Shown: piece by piece, positions 43,145 through 53,313 of the stretch
How positions within the stretch are numbered: the stretch's first letter is position 1
Layout of the letters: each line of letters starts with the position of its first letter
DNA from: Desmonostoc muscorum LEGE 12446
GTDB taxonomy: Bacteria > Cyanobacteriota > Cyanobacteriia > Cyanobacteriales > Nostocaceae
Reading direction: 5' to 3'
Assembly: GCF_015207005.2 (NCBI RefSeq)
Contig: NZ_JADEXS020000001.1
Coordinates: 3,844,001 to 3,908,000, forward strand
DNA length: 64,000 nucleotides
The notes under the pieces: model-generated
Told to the model about the DNA's origin: nothing
The model's input: the letters and a program-made list of their open reading frames with translations, nothing else
Database searches by the model: none
Program-made: the position numbers and the translations under genes

Positions 43145-46100
43145 CCTTCATCCTCGTCAATTACTGCGCTGCGGTCAAGTATTAGTAAGTTGCGGAGTTG
43201 GTCTGTATCCATTTCAGTCAACCATTCTTCACCAGCACCTACAACTTGTTCAGCTAGTTGTTTTTTACTTTCAATCATGTCATGTATTTTTTCTTCTAAA
43301 GTGCCAGTACAAACAAATTTATGTACTTGCACATTGCGGGTTTGACCAATACGAAATACTCTGTCTGTAGCTTGATTTTCTACGGCTGGATTCCACCATC
43401 TATCAAAATGGAATACATGATTGGCTCGTGTTAAATTCAATCCTACACCACCTGCTTTCAAAGAAAGAATCATAATCGGTGGTCCTTGGGGATCGTGTTG
43501 GAAGCGATCGATCATTTCCTCCCGTTGTTTTTTGCTGGTACTGCCATATAAAAAGAATATTTCTCGCCCTAGCTGTTTTTCTAGATAAGGTTTAAGTAAC
43601 TTACCCCACTCAGCAAATTGGGTAAAGATTAAAGCACGTCCTGCGCCAGCAGCGCCGTAGGCATCACCTTCTGCTAAAACTTCTTCTAACATTTCTTCTA
43701 GCCGCAACAGTTTGGCTGAATGATGTTGTTCTAATGTGGCTTGTTTCAAATATTGCGCTGGGTGATTGCAGATTTGTTTGAGTTTGATTAGTAAAGCCAA
43801 AATCATCCCCCGACGTTGCAATCCTTCGGCAGATTCAATCTCTGCTAAGGATTGTTCTACTACTTGTTGATAAAGTGCTGCTTGGTCAGCAGTTAAACCA
43901 CAAAATACGGTCATTTCTTGCTTATCTGGCAAGTCTTGAATGATTTGGCGATCGCTTTTCAACCGCCGCAGTATAAATGGCTGAACCAATGAACGTAATT
44001 GGCTCAAAGAAGCCGTATCCCCATACTTTTCAATTGGCATAGCAAATCGCCGCTGGAAAAATTGCCGAGTACCCAAATATCCGGGATTGAGAAAATCTAA
44101 AATAGACCACAATTCTTGGAGTCTATTTTCTACTGGCGTCCCCGTCAATGCAATCCGAAACGTAGCTGGTAACTGCCGCACAGCTTTTGATTGCTTCGCC
44201 TCTGAATTTTTAACATTTTGCGCTTCATCTAAAACAATTATCTGCCAAGAAACACTCTCCAATAACTTGATATCTCTATGAATAAGTGAGTAACTAGTGA
44301 TGACTAAATCATGCTTTTTAACTGCTTCTACAAACGCCTTACCTTTAGGACGTTTATCACCGTGATATTGCAAAACTTTCAGACTTGGGGCAAATTTCTT
44401 GACTTCTCTTTCCCAGTTGCCTAAAACTGAAGTTGGGCAAACTAGCAGAGTTGGATTTTCTAGTGCATCTTGTTCTTTCAGGTGTAGAAGAAAAGCGATG
44501 AACTGCACGGTTTTTCCTAGGCCCATATCGTCCGCCAGACAGGCACCCAAGCCCCAGCGTTCTAAGAAGGACAGCCAAGCAGCACCACGTTCTTGATAAG
44601 GTCGCAACTGCCCCTGAAAGCCTGTTGGTGTGGGCAAAGGTTCAATGGCCTGATTATTGGTTAGCGCCCCAATCAACTCTTGCAATGTGCCAGAGGCTTC
44701 AAAGCTAACCACAGGTAATTTTTCAATTACCTGGGTATCGCCTGTACTCAGACGCAAAGCATCTTCCAAAGAAAGCGCCATTTGGTCTTTGCGGGAAGCG
44801 AAAAAGGTTTGGGCTGTCTTGATGTCTTGGGGTCGCAACTCCACCCACTCGCCATTAATTTCTACCAAGGGGCTATTTAAAGCCACAAGTTTATCAAACT
44901 CGGCTTTGGAAATAATCTGTCCACCGATCGCCAATTGCCATTGGAAATTTAATAAACTCTGCAATCCCAAACGTCCTTGCTTTGTCTTTGGGGTTTCGGC
45001 AGTAATTTTTAAACCCAAACGGTTTGCCCATCCTTCACGGTTCGTCAAACTCGGAGGTAAAATCACTCCCAAACCGCTATCTTCAAACCTCCAAGCCACA
45101 GACTTGATAAACTCGTATGCTTGGATGGGGTTGAGATGAAAAGATTGGGGATATTCTGTTTCTAGACTGGGTGCAAGGACTGGATACAATCGGGAAGCTA
45201 ATCCCAAACCCCGCAAAAATGTTTCTTGCGGTTGGTCAATTGTGCGATTTTCATATACCAGTCTTTCAACTGGATGATTCCAAATTGTTGCCGCATCCAC
45301 CAAATACTCTGGATTGTCAGCTGCTTGCAAGAAATACGCTAATGTCCAATGTGTTTGGCCAGACTCCGGAGAACGCAGTTGAAAACAAGTACGAAACAGA
45401 GTTTTCAGAGTTAATTGGTATTGTAGCGGCATAGTCCAAGCCTTGAGTGCCGCTTCGAGTCGTTCCACTTCAATTGCTTCTGCATTGACTCTACCAGATG
45501 CATTAGTTAAAGCTGGCAACCACTCTCGCACCGCCGCTGGTAAAGAGGCCATGGCCTTGGCTTCCATCGGCGATTGGAAACCCATCATCTCTCGCACTTG
45601 GGCGTTTATCGTACTATTCAGAAATCCCAGCAACAATTCTTGAGGTTCTGTGGGGAAGTCTACAGCTAGGTGAGGGGATGAGGGGGATGAGGGGGATGAG
45701 GGGGATGAGGAAGAATTTACTCCCTTGTCTCCCTCATCTCCCCCATCTCCCTCATCTCTCCCCAGTCCCTCTTGATAAGTGCGACAAACCAACGGCATCT
45801 TTGCAGAAAATTTTTCGAGGCGGGTTCCGTCTACAGCACTGTCTAAGAGTACTTGCCAGGTAGTGGAAAATGCACCATCTGATTGTCGTGCAATTTTTGG
45901 TAAAAACTTACACCGGGAGATTAAATCGAGACTCCAACGGGCAATCTGCGACCAAAAGCGTAAATCTCCCCCCAAAAAGGCATCTTCCCCTTTAGTGGCA
46001 TTGAGGGGAACAGTAGCAAGAAATTTTACTGCTTGGGCGGGGTTGAGACAAAAACCGTCAACTCGCCACGGTTGTAAATATTGCGGTGAGTCTGCTTCCG

Positions 46101-46470
46101 TCCCGAAACTGCCAGAATGCACGGGGAAAATCGCTGCTGTTTCTTTACCAGTGCTTTCTGGTATATAAGTTGGTAGGGCAATTATTTGGGAGTGGGTTGG
46201 CAAAGAAATCTCAGTGGTACTGGTTGCTTTGCGTGTCCGCCCAGTGGTCGCTACAGCAACTTGGGGTTGGTGGATGAAGTTGGCAATTGGCATGTTCTGG
46301 GAACGCAACCACTCGCTTAATTCAACCGATGTCATTGCCAATGGATGTAATGGTATTTCTTCAGATTCACGCGACTCCAAATTTACTCGTGGCGATCGCC
46401 AAGTTTCTCCCCAAATAAATAAGCAACCATTTTGATTTTTTACTAACCAATTTCCGTGTAAAATCGCCAT
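43141..46470 (-). CDS. SNF2-family DEAD/DEAH-box helicase
   Basis: 1109 residues. The N-terminal 600 residues are the variable region of bacterial SNF2 proteins. The helicase core has motif I LADDMGLGKTVQF, motif Ia LLVCPTSVLGNWERE, motif II VLDEAQNVKN, motif III ALTGTPVENRL, and C-terminal motifs SLKAGGVGLNLTRANHV and ATDRVFRIGQTR. It is an ATP-driven double-stranded-DNA translocase. A repeat insertion (45671-45775) adds an acidic then Ser-Pro-rich stretch near residue 240. Heads a group with nucleotidyltransferase and SWIM genes. Confidence 0.94.
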   Translation of the reverse strand: MAILHGNWLVKNQNGCLFIWGETWRSPRVNLESRESEEIPLHPLAMTSVELSEWLRSQNMPIANFIHQPQVAVATTGRTRKATSTTEISLPTHSQIIALPTYIPESTGKETAAIFPVHSGSFGTEADSPQYLQPWRVDGFCLNPAQAVKFLATVPLNATKGEDAFLGGDLRFWSQIARWSLDLISRCKFLPKIARQSDGAFSTTWQVLLDSAVDGTRLEKFSAKMPLVCRTYQEGLGRDEGDGGDEGDKGVNSSSSPSSPSSPSSPHLAVDFPTEPQELLLGFLNSTINAQVREMMGFQSPMEAKAMASLPAAVREWLPALTNASGRVNAEAIEVERLEAALKAWTMPLQYQLTLKTLFRTCFQLRSPESGQTHWTLAYFLQAADNPEYLVDAATIWNHPVERLVYENRTIDQPQETFLRGLGLASRLYPVLAPSLETEYPQSFHLNPIQAYEFIKSVAWRFEDSGLGVILPPSLTNREGWANRLGLKITAETPKTKQGRLGLQSLLNFQWQLAIGGQIISKAEFDKLVALNSPLVEINGEWVELRPQDIKTAQTFFASRKDQMALSLEDALRLSTGDTQVIEKLPVVSFEASGTLQELIGALTNNQAIEPLPTPTGFQGQLRPYQERGAAWLSFLERWGLGACLADDMGLGKTVQFIAFLLHLKEQDALENPTLLVCPTSVLGNWEREVKKFAPSLKVLQYHGDKRPKGKAFVEAVKKHDLVITSYSLIHRDIKLLESVSWQIIVLDEAQNVKNSEAKQSKAVRQLPATFRIALTGTPVENRLQELWSILDFLNPGYLGTRQFFQRRFAMPIEKYGDTASLSQLRSLVQPFILRRLKSDRQIIQDLPDKQEMTVFCGLTADQAALYQQVVEQSLAEIESAEGLQRRGMILALLIKLKQICNHPAQYLKQATLEQHHSAKLLRLEEMLEEVLAEGDAYGAAGAGRALIFTQFAEWGKLLKPYLEKQLGREIFFLYGSTSKKQREEMIDRFQHDPQGPPIMILSLKAGGVGLNLTRANHVFHFDRWWNPAVENQATDRVFRIGQTRNVQVHKFVCTGTLEEKIHDMIESKKQLAEQVVGAGEEWLTEMDTDQLRNLLILDRSAVIDEDEG
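45671..45775. repeat. GAGGGGGAT-type repeat inside the helicase gene
   Basis: GATGAGGGG units on the left and CTCATCTCCCCCATC units on the right form an inverted pair. On the coding strand they encode DEGDGGDEGDKG and SSSSPSSPSSPSS in frame. Confidence 0.8.
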
Positions 46471-46621
46471 TTGTAACTACTCAAATTATCGTAAAATTAA
46501 ATAACTTCAATTAAGATGATTTTATTTTCTACATTTTTGCCACAATAATTATTAATCAGGCATATATTGTATTACAATTATTGCTAATAGTTCATTATCT
46601 ATTAAAAAATATTTATTAATA

Positions 46622-47167
46622 ATGGATTTTCCTCTGGTTCAACTTTTAAAAAATGGCATAAAAGTAGAAATAGATTATATGCATCCTGAAGAAGAAGAGG
46701 TTGTGAGAGCATTATTAAATAGTGTAATTTTTGAAGGTAAAACTTATCCTCAAAAGCAACCTCTATCCCAAGCAGAATTTTCAAGTTACTGGTTAAGCAA
46801 GGATGCCTTTGTTGTTAGGGCATCAATTGTGGATACTACACATAAACCAAAAGAAATATTAGGGGCATTTTATTTAAAGCCAAACTTTCCCGGTCGGTGT
46901 AGCCATATTTGCAATGCTGGTTTTATTGTACAACCCAGATTGCGCGGTCAAGGTATAGGGCGGTTCATGGGAGAGACGATGCTCTCCATCGCAGCAAACC
47001 TGGGCTACGAGGCAGTAATGTTCAATTTGGTCTTTGAAACTAATATAGCTTCAATTACACTTTGGCAGTCCTTAGGATTTGAGATTATTGGACGGGTTGG
47101 GCGTGCCGTGAAGCTTGAAAATGACCAGGTGGTAGACGCGCTGATCTTGTATCGCACTTTGAATTGA
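46622..47167 (+). CDS. GNAT-family N-acetyltransferase
   Basis: 181 residues. The acetyl-CoA-binding motif A is clear: NAGFIVQPRLRGQGIGRFMGE (R-G-Q-G-I-G, about residues 109-114), followed by MFNLVFETNIASITLWQSLGF, the usual motif B. The acceptor is unknown. It is divergent from the SNF2 group; the 150-base spacer between them is AT-rich and without clear structure. Confidence 0.88.
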   Translation: MDFPLVQLLKNGIKVEIDYMHPEEEEVVRALLNSVIFEGKTYPQKQPLSQAEFSSYWLSKDAFVVRASIVDTTHKPKEILGAFYLKPNFPGRCSHICNAGFIVQPRLRGQGIGRFMGETMLSIAANLGYEAVMFNLVFETNIASITLWQSLGFEIIGRVGRAVKLENDQVVDALILYRTLN

Positions 47168-47377
47168 ACGACTTGTTTATCTGGCGTTGCTGAACCAAGG
47201 GATGATTGCAACTTCTAAAATTCTCCCCCTGCATCCCCTGCCTCCCCATCTGACCCCAATTTATCCTACTGTTATGCAACGGTGTTTATCTTTGTATGTA
47301 CCAGAAGTCAGCCATAGTGCATAAATGTTAGGATTGCCACAGAAAGAGAATAGCGAAAGAGAAGGAAAAAAAACTGA

Positions 47378-49534
47378 ATGGCTGAAGTTGATAAGTCAAT
47401 ATCCTTCGATGGACGGGATATTCGACTGAAAGTAGGCCTACTAGCTCCCCAGGCTGGTGGGTCGGTTTTGATAGAATCAGGGGACACAGCTGTTTTGGTG
47501 ACGGCTACGCGATCGCAAGCCAGAGAAGGCATTGATTTTCTTCCCCTCACAGTAGATTACGAAGAAAGGCTATATGCCGCTGGTAGAATTCCCGGAGGAA
47601 TTATGCGGCGTGAAGGTCGCCCACCAGAAAAAACAATTCTTACTAGCCGTCTGATAGATCGTCCCCTGCGTCCTCTGTTTCCTTCATGGTTACGCGATGA
47701 CCTGCAAATTGTCGCCTTAACGCTGTCGATGGACGAGTTAGTGCCACCCGATGTGCTAGCAGTTACAGGTGCTTCAATTGCCACCCTCATTGCTCAGATT
47801 CCTTTTAATGGACCAATGGCAGCTGTGCGGGTTGGTTTAGTGGGAGATGATTTCATCATTAATCCGACTTATGCAGAAATTGAAGCTGGAGACTTGGATC
47901 TGATAGTAGCAGGTTCACCCTATGGTGTGATTATGGTCGAGGCCGGAGCCAATCAACTGCCAGAGCGAGATATTATCGAGGCAATTGACTTTGGTTATGA
48001 AGCGGTGCGGGACTTAATCAAAGCCCAGGAAGATTTAGTCGCAGAACTCGGCTTACAACTAGTGCATGAAGCACCACCAGAAGTAGACCAAACGCTGGAA
48101 AATTATATCCGCGATCGCGCCAATGACGAAATTAAAAAAATCCTGTCGCAATTTGATTTGGGTAAAACCGAACGTGATGCCGCTTTAGATGTCGTCAAAG
48201 AAAAAATTCAAACTGCGATCGCCGAATTGCCAGAAGAAGACCCAATTCGAGTTGCCGCAACTGCAAATAGCAAGGCACTTGGTAACACTTTTAAAGACAT
48301 TACCAAATACTTCATGCGCCGTCAAATCGTCGAAGATAACGTCCGCGTTGATGGTCGCAAACTCGATGAAGTACGTCCGGTTTCTTGTCAAGTTGACCTT
48401 TTACCGAAGCGTGTCCACGGTAGCGGTTTATTTAATCGGGGTTTAACCCAGGTATTATCTGCTTGTACCCTTGGTACACCAGGAGACGCCCAAAACCTCA
48501 ACGACGATTTGCAAATAGATCAACACAAGCGTTATTTGCACCATTACAACTTCCCGCCTTTCTCAGTTGGGGAAACCAAACCCCTACGTGCGCCGGGAAG
48601 ACGTGAAATCGGTCACGGTGCCTTAGCGGAGCGATCGCTGTTGCCTGTACTACCAACAAAAGAACAATTCCCTTACGTGATTCGCGTCGTATCGGAAGTA
48701 CTTTCCTCCAACGGTTCCACCTCAATGGGTTCCGTGTGTGGTTCCACCCTCGCCCTCATGGATGCTGGTGTGCCAATTATCAAACCAGTCAGTGGCGCGG
48801 CAATGGGTTTGATTAAGGAAGGAGACGAAGTGCGTGTCCTCACTGACATTCAAGGCATTGAAGACTTTTTGGGCGACATGGACTTTAAAGTTGCTGGGAC
48901 AGACACCGGGATTACCGCCCTGCAAATGGATATGAAAATCTCCGGTTTGTCTTTAGACGTTATTGCCCAAGCCGTCCACCAAGCTAAATCAGCCCGGTTG
49001 CACATTCTGGAAAAAATGCTCGCTTGCATTAGTGAACCGCGCACAGAAACTTCACCCTATGCCCCACGTCTGTTAACAATCAAAATTGATTCAGACATGA
49101 TTGGTCTAGTCATTGGCCCTGGAGGGAAGACTATTAAGGGGATCACAGAGGAAACTGGTGCAAAAATTGACATCGAAGATGATGGCACTGTAACAATTTC
49201 CGCTGTGGATGAGAGCAAGGCCAAGAAAGCTAGGAACATCATCCAAGGCATGACCCGCAAACTGCACGAAGGGGATGTCTACGTAGGGCGAGTAACTAGG
49301 ATTATACCAATAGGTGCATTTGTCGAATTTCTGCCTGGAAAAGAAGGCATGATTCACATTTCTCAACTAGCCGACTACCGCGTTGGCAAAGTTGAGGATG
49401 AAGTCGCAGTGGGCGATGAAGTGATTATCAAAGTGCGCGAAATTGATAACAAAGGCCGGATTAATCTCACACGCTTGGGTATCCACCCAGATCAAGCAGC
49501 AGCAGCCAGGGAAGCTGCGGCGCTAAATCGTTAA
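47378..49534 (+). CDS. pnp: Polyribonucleotide nucleotidyltransferase (PNPase)
   Basis: 718 residues, full length. Two RNase PH domains ([19 protein letters not shown] in the first; [17 protein letters not shown] and [15 protein letters not shown] in the second) flank a helical domain. A KH domain follows ([26 protein letters not shown]) and an S1 domain ([29 protein letters not shown]). It is a phosphorolytic 3'-5' exoribonuclease and can also add tails. It stands alone and is followed by a hairpin. Confidence 0.97.
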   Translation: MAEVDKSISFDGRDIRLKVGLLAPQAGGSVLIESGDTAVLVTATRSQAREGIDFLPLTVDYEERLYAAGRIPGGIMRREGRPPEKTILTSRLIDRPLRPLFPSWLRDDLQIVALTLSMDELVPPDVLAVTGASIATLIAQIPFNGPMAAVRVGLVGDDFIINPTYAEIEAGDLDLIVAGSPYGVIMVEAGANQLPERDIIEAIDFGYEAVRDLIKAQEDLVAELGLQLVHEAPPEVDQTLENYIRDRANDEIKKILSQFDLGKTERDAALDVVKEKIQTAIAELPEEDPIRVAATANSKALGNTFKDITKYFMRRQIVEDNVRVDGRKLDEVRPVSCQVDLLPKRVHGSGLFNRGLTQVLSACTLGTPGDAQNLNDDLQIDQHKRYLHHYNFPPFSVGETKPLRAPGRREIGHGALAERSLLPVLPTKEQFPYVIRVVSEVLSSNGSTSMGSVCGSTLALMDAGVPIIKPVSGAAMGLIKEGDEVRVLTDIQGIEDFLGDMDFKVAGTDTGITALQMDMKISGLSLDVIAQAVHQAKSARLHILEKMLACISEPRTETSPYAPRLLTIKIDSDMIGLVIGPGGKTIKGITEETGAKIDIEDDGTVTISAVDESKAKKARNIIQGMTRKLHEGDVYVGRVTRIIPIGAFVEFLPGKEGMIHISQLADYRVGKVEDEVAVGDEVIIKVREIDNKGRINLTRLGIHPDQAAAAREAAALNR

Positions 49535-49543
49535 ATCGATTTG

Positions 49544-49572
49544 GGATTTTAGATCGATCAAATCTAAAATCC
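49544..49572 (+). terminator. Hairpin after pnp
   Basis: GGATTTTAGAT, a 7-base loop, then ATCTAAAATCC. It starts 10 bases after the pnp stop. There is no T-run, so it may stabilise the 3' end rather than terminate. Confidence 0.5.
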
Positions 49573-49865
49573 GCGATGCCTACTGTGAAGGCATCGCCGT
49601 ATGCTTCTCTAACTATCAAAACAAAAAACTAGTTTTGGTTTGGCGATCGCTATCCAACTTACTAGCGCCTCTTATTTTTAACTTAACTGCAAGTAAAACT
49701 CTACAAATAAAGCTAGCTAATGACGTTTATTATTTGTCATTTGTTATTTATGCTTGGTAAGGTTTTCAACAGTCTTTACTTTTAGTAATATAGTTTTGTT
49801 TATTCTCACTTACTGAATTATCGCTATTTAATTACTCTGAGTAAAAAAAATCAGTCAACTTTATA

Positions 49866-50047
49866 GGGAGCATCCCAATTTTGCCAAAAGGTACAGGACT
49901 GACACAAAAACCCTGTACAAACCTCTTTCCTTGGCGCTCTTCTCTAACGAGACGCTACGCGATGGCGTCCTTGGCGGTTCGTTATTTCATTATTGTTTTA
50001 AGCCAAAATTCCGTATAAAAATAAACTTGCACATTTGGGATGCTCCC
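49866..50047. mobile_element. Element with GGGAGCATCCCAA inverted ends
   Basis: GGGAGCATCCCAA at 49866-49878 is exactly complemented at 50035-50047, 182 bases end to end. It encloses a CTAACGAGACGCTACGCGATGGCG repeat. A single end recurs at 59731-59743 (TGGGATGCTCCCA) before the desaturase gene. Confidence 0.6.
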
Positions 50048-50362
50048 ACTTTATAAACATTAGACAGCTATTTTGTTTGTAGCTTTATTTGATATGATTA
50101 TGGTGCAATCGCCTCTCTTGCCCAAAATTATTGCTTAGCAAGGGTAATTATTTTTCTCCGAGAAAAGAAATAAAAATTGTTATTGCCTTATAATTGAATT
50201 ATTGAAGAAATATTAAATTAGTTAAACGTGCCAAAAACAACACTAATCCGATTGACTTTTAGTAGATAAACAATTATTAACCTATTTGAAAATAAGACTT
50301 GCTATTGAATTCTAAATCTGCAATATTTAAGGATTAAATGTAGAAATCAATACATTAGCATA

Positions 50363-51337
50363 ATGTTAACAACATCTCTAAAAATTCTGAATGAGCATTA
50401 TCAAACTCTGAACAATGAGGGGCAAGATGTCATTCAAGGATTAACTCGAACCCCAAAAAGCTTACCCCCAAAATATTTTTACGACGATCGCGGTTCAGAA
50501 TTGTTTGAACAAATATGTGAATTACCAGAATATTATCCAACACGAACAGAAGCATCTATTTTGCGCCAATATGCCGATGAAATTGCTCAGATAACAGGTG
50601 TTTGTGAACTTGTAGAATTAGGCAGTGGTAGTTCCACAAAAACTCTATTTTTGTTAGATGCTTACGAAAGACTTGCTAGTTACTGTAGATATATACCGAT
50701 TGATGTTAGTCGGGGAATTGTTCAATCTAGTGTGCTAAAGCTACAACAAAAATATCCAGCTTTCTTTATCGAGGGATTAATTGGAACCTACGAACAAGCC
50801 TTAGCAAAACTAGAATCAACTTTTGCATCATCACGGATGATTTTTTTCTTGGGCAGTTCTCTGGGTAATTTTAATCCCCAAGAATGTAATATATTTTTAA
50901 GAAAAATTGCTAAAACTTTACAACCAGGTGATTACTTTTTGTTGGGGATTGATTTACAAAAACCCAAGGAGATTTTAGAGCCAGCTTATAACGATAGTCA
51001 AGGAGTAACGGCTGCTTTCAACTTGAATATGCTTTCCCATTTAAATTGGCGTTTTCAAGGCAATTTTGACCTCCATTTATTCACTCATCAAGCTATTTAT
51101 AATCAAGCTGATGCTCAAATTGAGATGTATCTGCATTGCCAAAAGAGTCATCAAGTATCTCTAGAAGCGCTAGGTTTAGAAGTTTTCTTTGCAGATGGAG
51201 AAAGCATTCTCACCGAAATTTCGCGCAAGTTTGATTTAGCAAATATGCAAAAACAACTGGAGGCACACGGACTTAAAACTTTAAAAATTTGGACAGATCC
51301 CAAGCAGTGGTTTGGATTAATTCTTTGTCAAGCTTAA
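50363..51337 (+). CDS. egtD: L-histidine N-alpha-methyltransferase (EgtD-like)
   Basis: 324 residues. It has the EgtD family blocks PKYFYDDRGSELFEQICELPEYYPTRTEASIL and the SAM site CELVELGSGSSTKTLFLLDA, then FFLGSSLGNFNPQE and YFLLGIDLQKP. EgtD trimethylates histidine to hercynine, the first step to ergothioneine. A sulfoxide synthase gene lies about 600 bases downstream on the same strand, in support. The start ATG gives the expected N-terminus; no strong ribosome-binding site is seen. Confidence 0.9.
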   Translation: MLTTSLKILNEHYQTLNNEGQDVIQGLTRTPKSLPPKYFYDDRGSELFEQICELPEYYPTRTEASILRQYADEIAQITGVCELVELGSGSSTKTLFLLDAYERLASYCRYIPIDVSRGIVQSSVLKLQQKYPAFFIEGLIGTYEQALAKLESTFASSRMIFFLGSSLGNFNPQECNIFLRKIAKTLQPGDYFLLGIDLQKPKEILEPAYNDSQGVTAAFNLNMLSHLNWRFQGNFDLHLFTHQAIYNQADAQIEMYLHCQKSHQVSLEALGLEVFFADGESILTEISRKFDLANMQKQLEAHGLKTLKIWTDPKQWFGLILCQA

Positions 51338-51896
51338 ATCTTGCTTCCTCAAAGTTTAATCCAATAGAGAACTCTGAAACTAGCTCTCCTGAAAAAACGG
51401 CACAACTGTCATCAAAGTACTCCTTAAAAAAAGAGTCAAAATTAAGAATTTTTATTGTTCAGAACTTTGACTACCAACAAAAGGATTTTGAAAGGATTTT
51501 GAAAAAAATTTCTTAGCTCGACTTTATCCATTTTTTGGCAACGCTAAAGCTAAAGAATTAAAGTGGGGGATTAATTTAATTCTCAAAATTGATGGAATTT
51601 GAGCGCGGCAAACAGGCATAATTTGTGCTGCTATTCAGGAAATGCCAAAATCTATTCCAGGCTTTTCTCCATCATGTACAGTGCGGTTTAAAAAAATTGA
51701 AGAAAATGCGCGTGTTATTGAACTTATGGCATTTGTGAATGATGATAATCTCTACTTTGAGGCTGAGAAAAACTTAAATCTAGCAATATTAGAATTGCTG
51801 GAGCAAGAAGAAATTGATTTCCTATATGTGAAATTAGAAACCAGCCCAGAAAAATTTCAAAAAAATATCCCAGCACACAATAATTGAAATGATTCC
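51338..51896 (+). pseudogene. Region of gene remnants between the egtD-like and sulfoxide-synthase genes
   Basis: About 560 bases with short open stretches broken by stops. One reads LARLYPFFGNAKAKELKWGI up to a TGA (about 51516-51602). Another (51642-51887, 81 codons) reads MPKSIPGFSPSCTVRFKKIE and ends LYVKLETSPEKF; it has a weak resemblance to the C-terminal domain of MscS-type channels. Neither is a complete recognisable gene. I read this as decayed sequence, but the 81-codon frame could be a small real gene. Confidence 0.35.
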
Positions 51897-51941
51897 TTGA
51901 TAGTACAGAGCAACCTGATTTATCCGTGGAATCAACCCAAA

Positions 51942-53306
51942 ATGCAAAATCTCAAATTGTTTGACACCATGATTAGTCTGCAATCTGCTAAACCTCCAAA
52001 ACTTGATAGTTGCAATTCTCAAGTCATCCTCGATTACTTTGAGAATGCTTGGCAACTAGAAGATACTCTGATGCAAAGTCTGGTTGGAGAAGATACATTT
52101 TATCTCAATCCCGACCCTCTGAGAAATCCTCTGATTTTTTATCTGGGACATTCGGCTGTTTTCTACATCAATAAATTAATTAGTGTTGGATTATTAGAAA
52201 AACGCCTAAATCCCGACTATGAAATTTTGTTTGAAATTGGAGTCGATCCAGAAAAACCAGAGCAATTGAATGCAGCGATCGCTCATTTGAATTGGCCACA
52301 AGTTGCCGAAACTTGGGAGTATCGCCAACAAGCATATTCTGTAATTTCCGAAGTAATTAAAACAACCCCAATTACTCTGCCAATCCATCCTCATCATTCC
52401 CTTTGGGCATTAATGATGGGAATTGAACACCAGCGTATTCACATTGAAACTTCTTCGATGTTAATTCGCCAACTACCAATTGCAAGAGTCAAACGTCCCC
52501 CAAACTGGAAATATGCTGCTTTTAATGGTTACACTCCTGGGAATGAAATGATCGAAGTTCCGGGAGGGGTAGTAAAACTCGGCAAAGCCTTAGACGATCC
52601 GACTTATGGATGGGATATTGATTATGGCGATCGCACTGTGGAAGTTCAATCCTTTTTAGCCAGTAAATATCTCATTACCAATGGCGAATTTCTCTATTTT
52701 GTCAAGGCTGGTGGCTACGAAAATCAAGACTATTGGGATGAAGAATCTTGGGATTGGAAAATTCAAAATAATATCACACATCCAAAATTTTGGCTCCCTG
52801 AAAATGGGAATTACAAATATCGAGCCATGTTTAATGAAATGGAATTGCCGCTAGATTGGCCTGTCGAAGTCAATCACTATGAAGCAATGGCCTATTGTCG
52901 TTGGCAAGGAAAAGATACTCGGTTGATGAGTGAATCAGAATACCATTTAGCAACTTATAGCAACAGTTTATCAGAAGATATAGATAATTACAATCTCAAT
53001 TTAAAACTTGGCTCACCTAGTCCCGTGGGAATGTTAGAAAGAGGCAAAAATAAGTCTGGATTGTATGATTTGCGAGGCAATGTTTGGGAATGGTTGAGCG
53101 ATAACTTAAATCCCCTTTCCGGATATAAACCTCATTTTCTCTACGAAGAGAATTCTGCTATATTTTTTGACACTAAACATTATATGATGTTAGGAGGTTG
53201 TTGGATAACTAACGGTACAGAAGCTTTAAAATATTATCGCAATTGGTTCCGTCCCAATTTTTATCAACACGCCGGTTTTAGAATTGTTAAAAATATCAAG
53301 CATTAA
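51942..53306 (+). CDS. EgtB/OvoA-type non-haem iron sulfoxide synthase
   Basis: About 454 residues; the frame opens earlier (51897), and starts at 51942 or 51969 are likely. The DinB-like domain begins near ILDYFENAWQLEDTLMQSL and has RNPLIFYLGHSAVFYINKL and the iron-binding EHQRIHIETSSMLIRQL (HxxxHxE). A formylglycine-enzyme/SUMF1-like domain follows: VPGGVVKLGKALDD, FLASKYLITNGEF, MAYCRWQGKDTRLMSESEYHLA, DLRGNVWEWL and the C-terminal WFRPNFYQHAGFRIV. The family joins cysteine to hercynine or histidine. The N-terminal part looks closer to OvoA than EgtB, but there is no fused methyltransferase domain. With the egtD-like gene upstream, ergothioneine synthesis is the more likely role. Confidence 0.82.
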   Translation: MQNLKLFDTMISLQSAKPPKLDSCNSQVILDYFENAWQLEDTLMQSLVGEDTFYLNPDPLRNPLIFYLGHSAVFYINKLISVGLLEKRLNPDYEILFEIGVDPEKPEQLNAAIAHLNWPQVAETWEYRQQAYSVISEVIKTTPITLPIHPHHSLWALMMGIEHQRIHIETSSMLIRQLPIARVKRPPNWKYAAFNGYTPGNEMIEVPGGVVKLGKALDDPTYGWDIDYGDRTVEVQSFLASKYLITNGEFLYFVKAGGYENQDYWDEESWDWKIQNNITHPKFWLPENGNYKYRAMFNEMELPLDWPVEVNHYEAMAYCRWQGKDTRLMSESEYHLATYSNSLSEDIDNYNLNLKLGSPSPVGMLERGKNKSGLYDLRGNVWEWLSDNLNPLSGYKPHFLYEENSAIFFDTKHYMMLGGCWITNGTEALKYYRNWFRPNFYQHAGFRIVKNIKH

Positions 53307-53313
53307 CACCAAC

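Larger units (their letters stand above)
49535..50362. other. Repeat-rich intergenic region between pnp and the egtD-like gene
   Basis: About 830 bases with no gene. Contains the pnp hairpin, a copy of the CTACGAGACGCTACGC-type repeat, and an element with inverted ends (49866-50047). The last 300 bases are AT-rich and may carry the egtD-like promoter. Confidence 0.55.

Noticed and set aside
45678..46435. Overlapping plus-strand frames under the SNF2 helicase
   Set aside because: They are antisense shadows of a well-supported helicase gene, partly made of repeat units.
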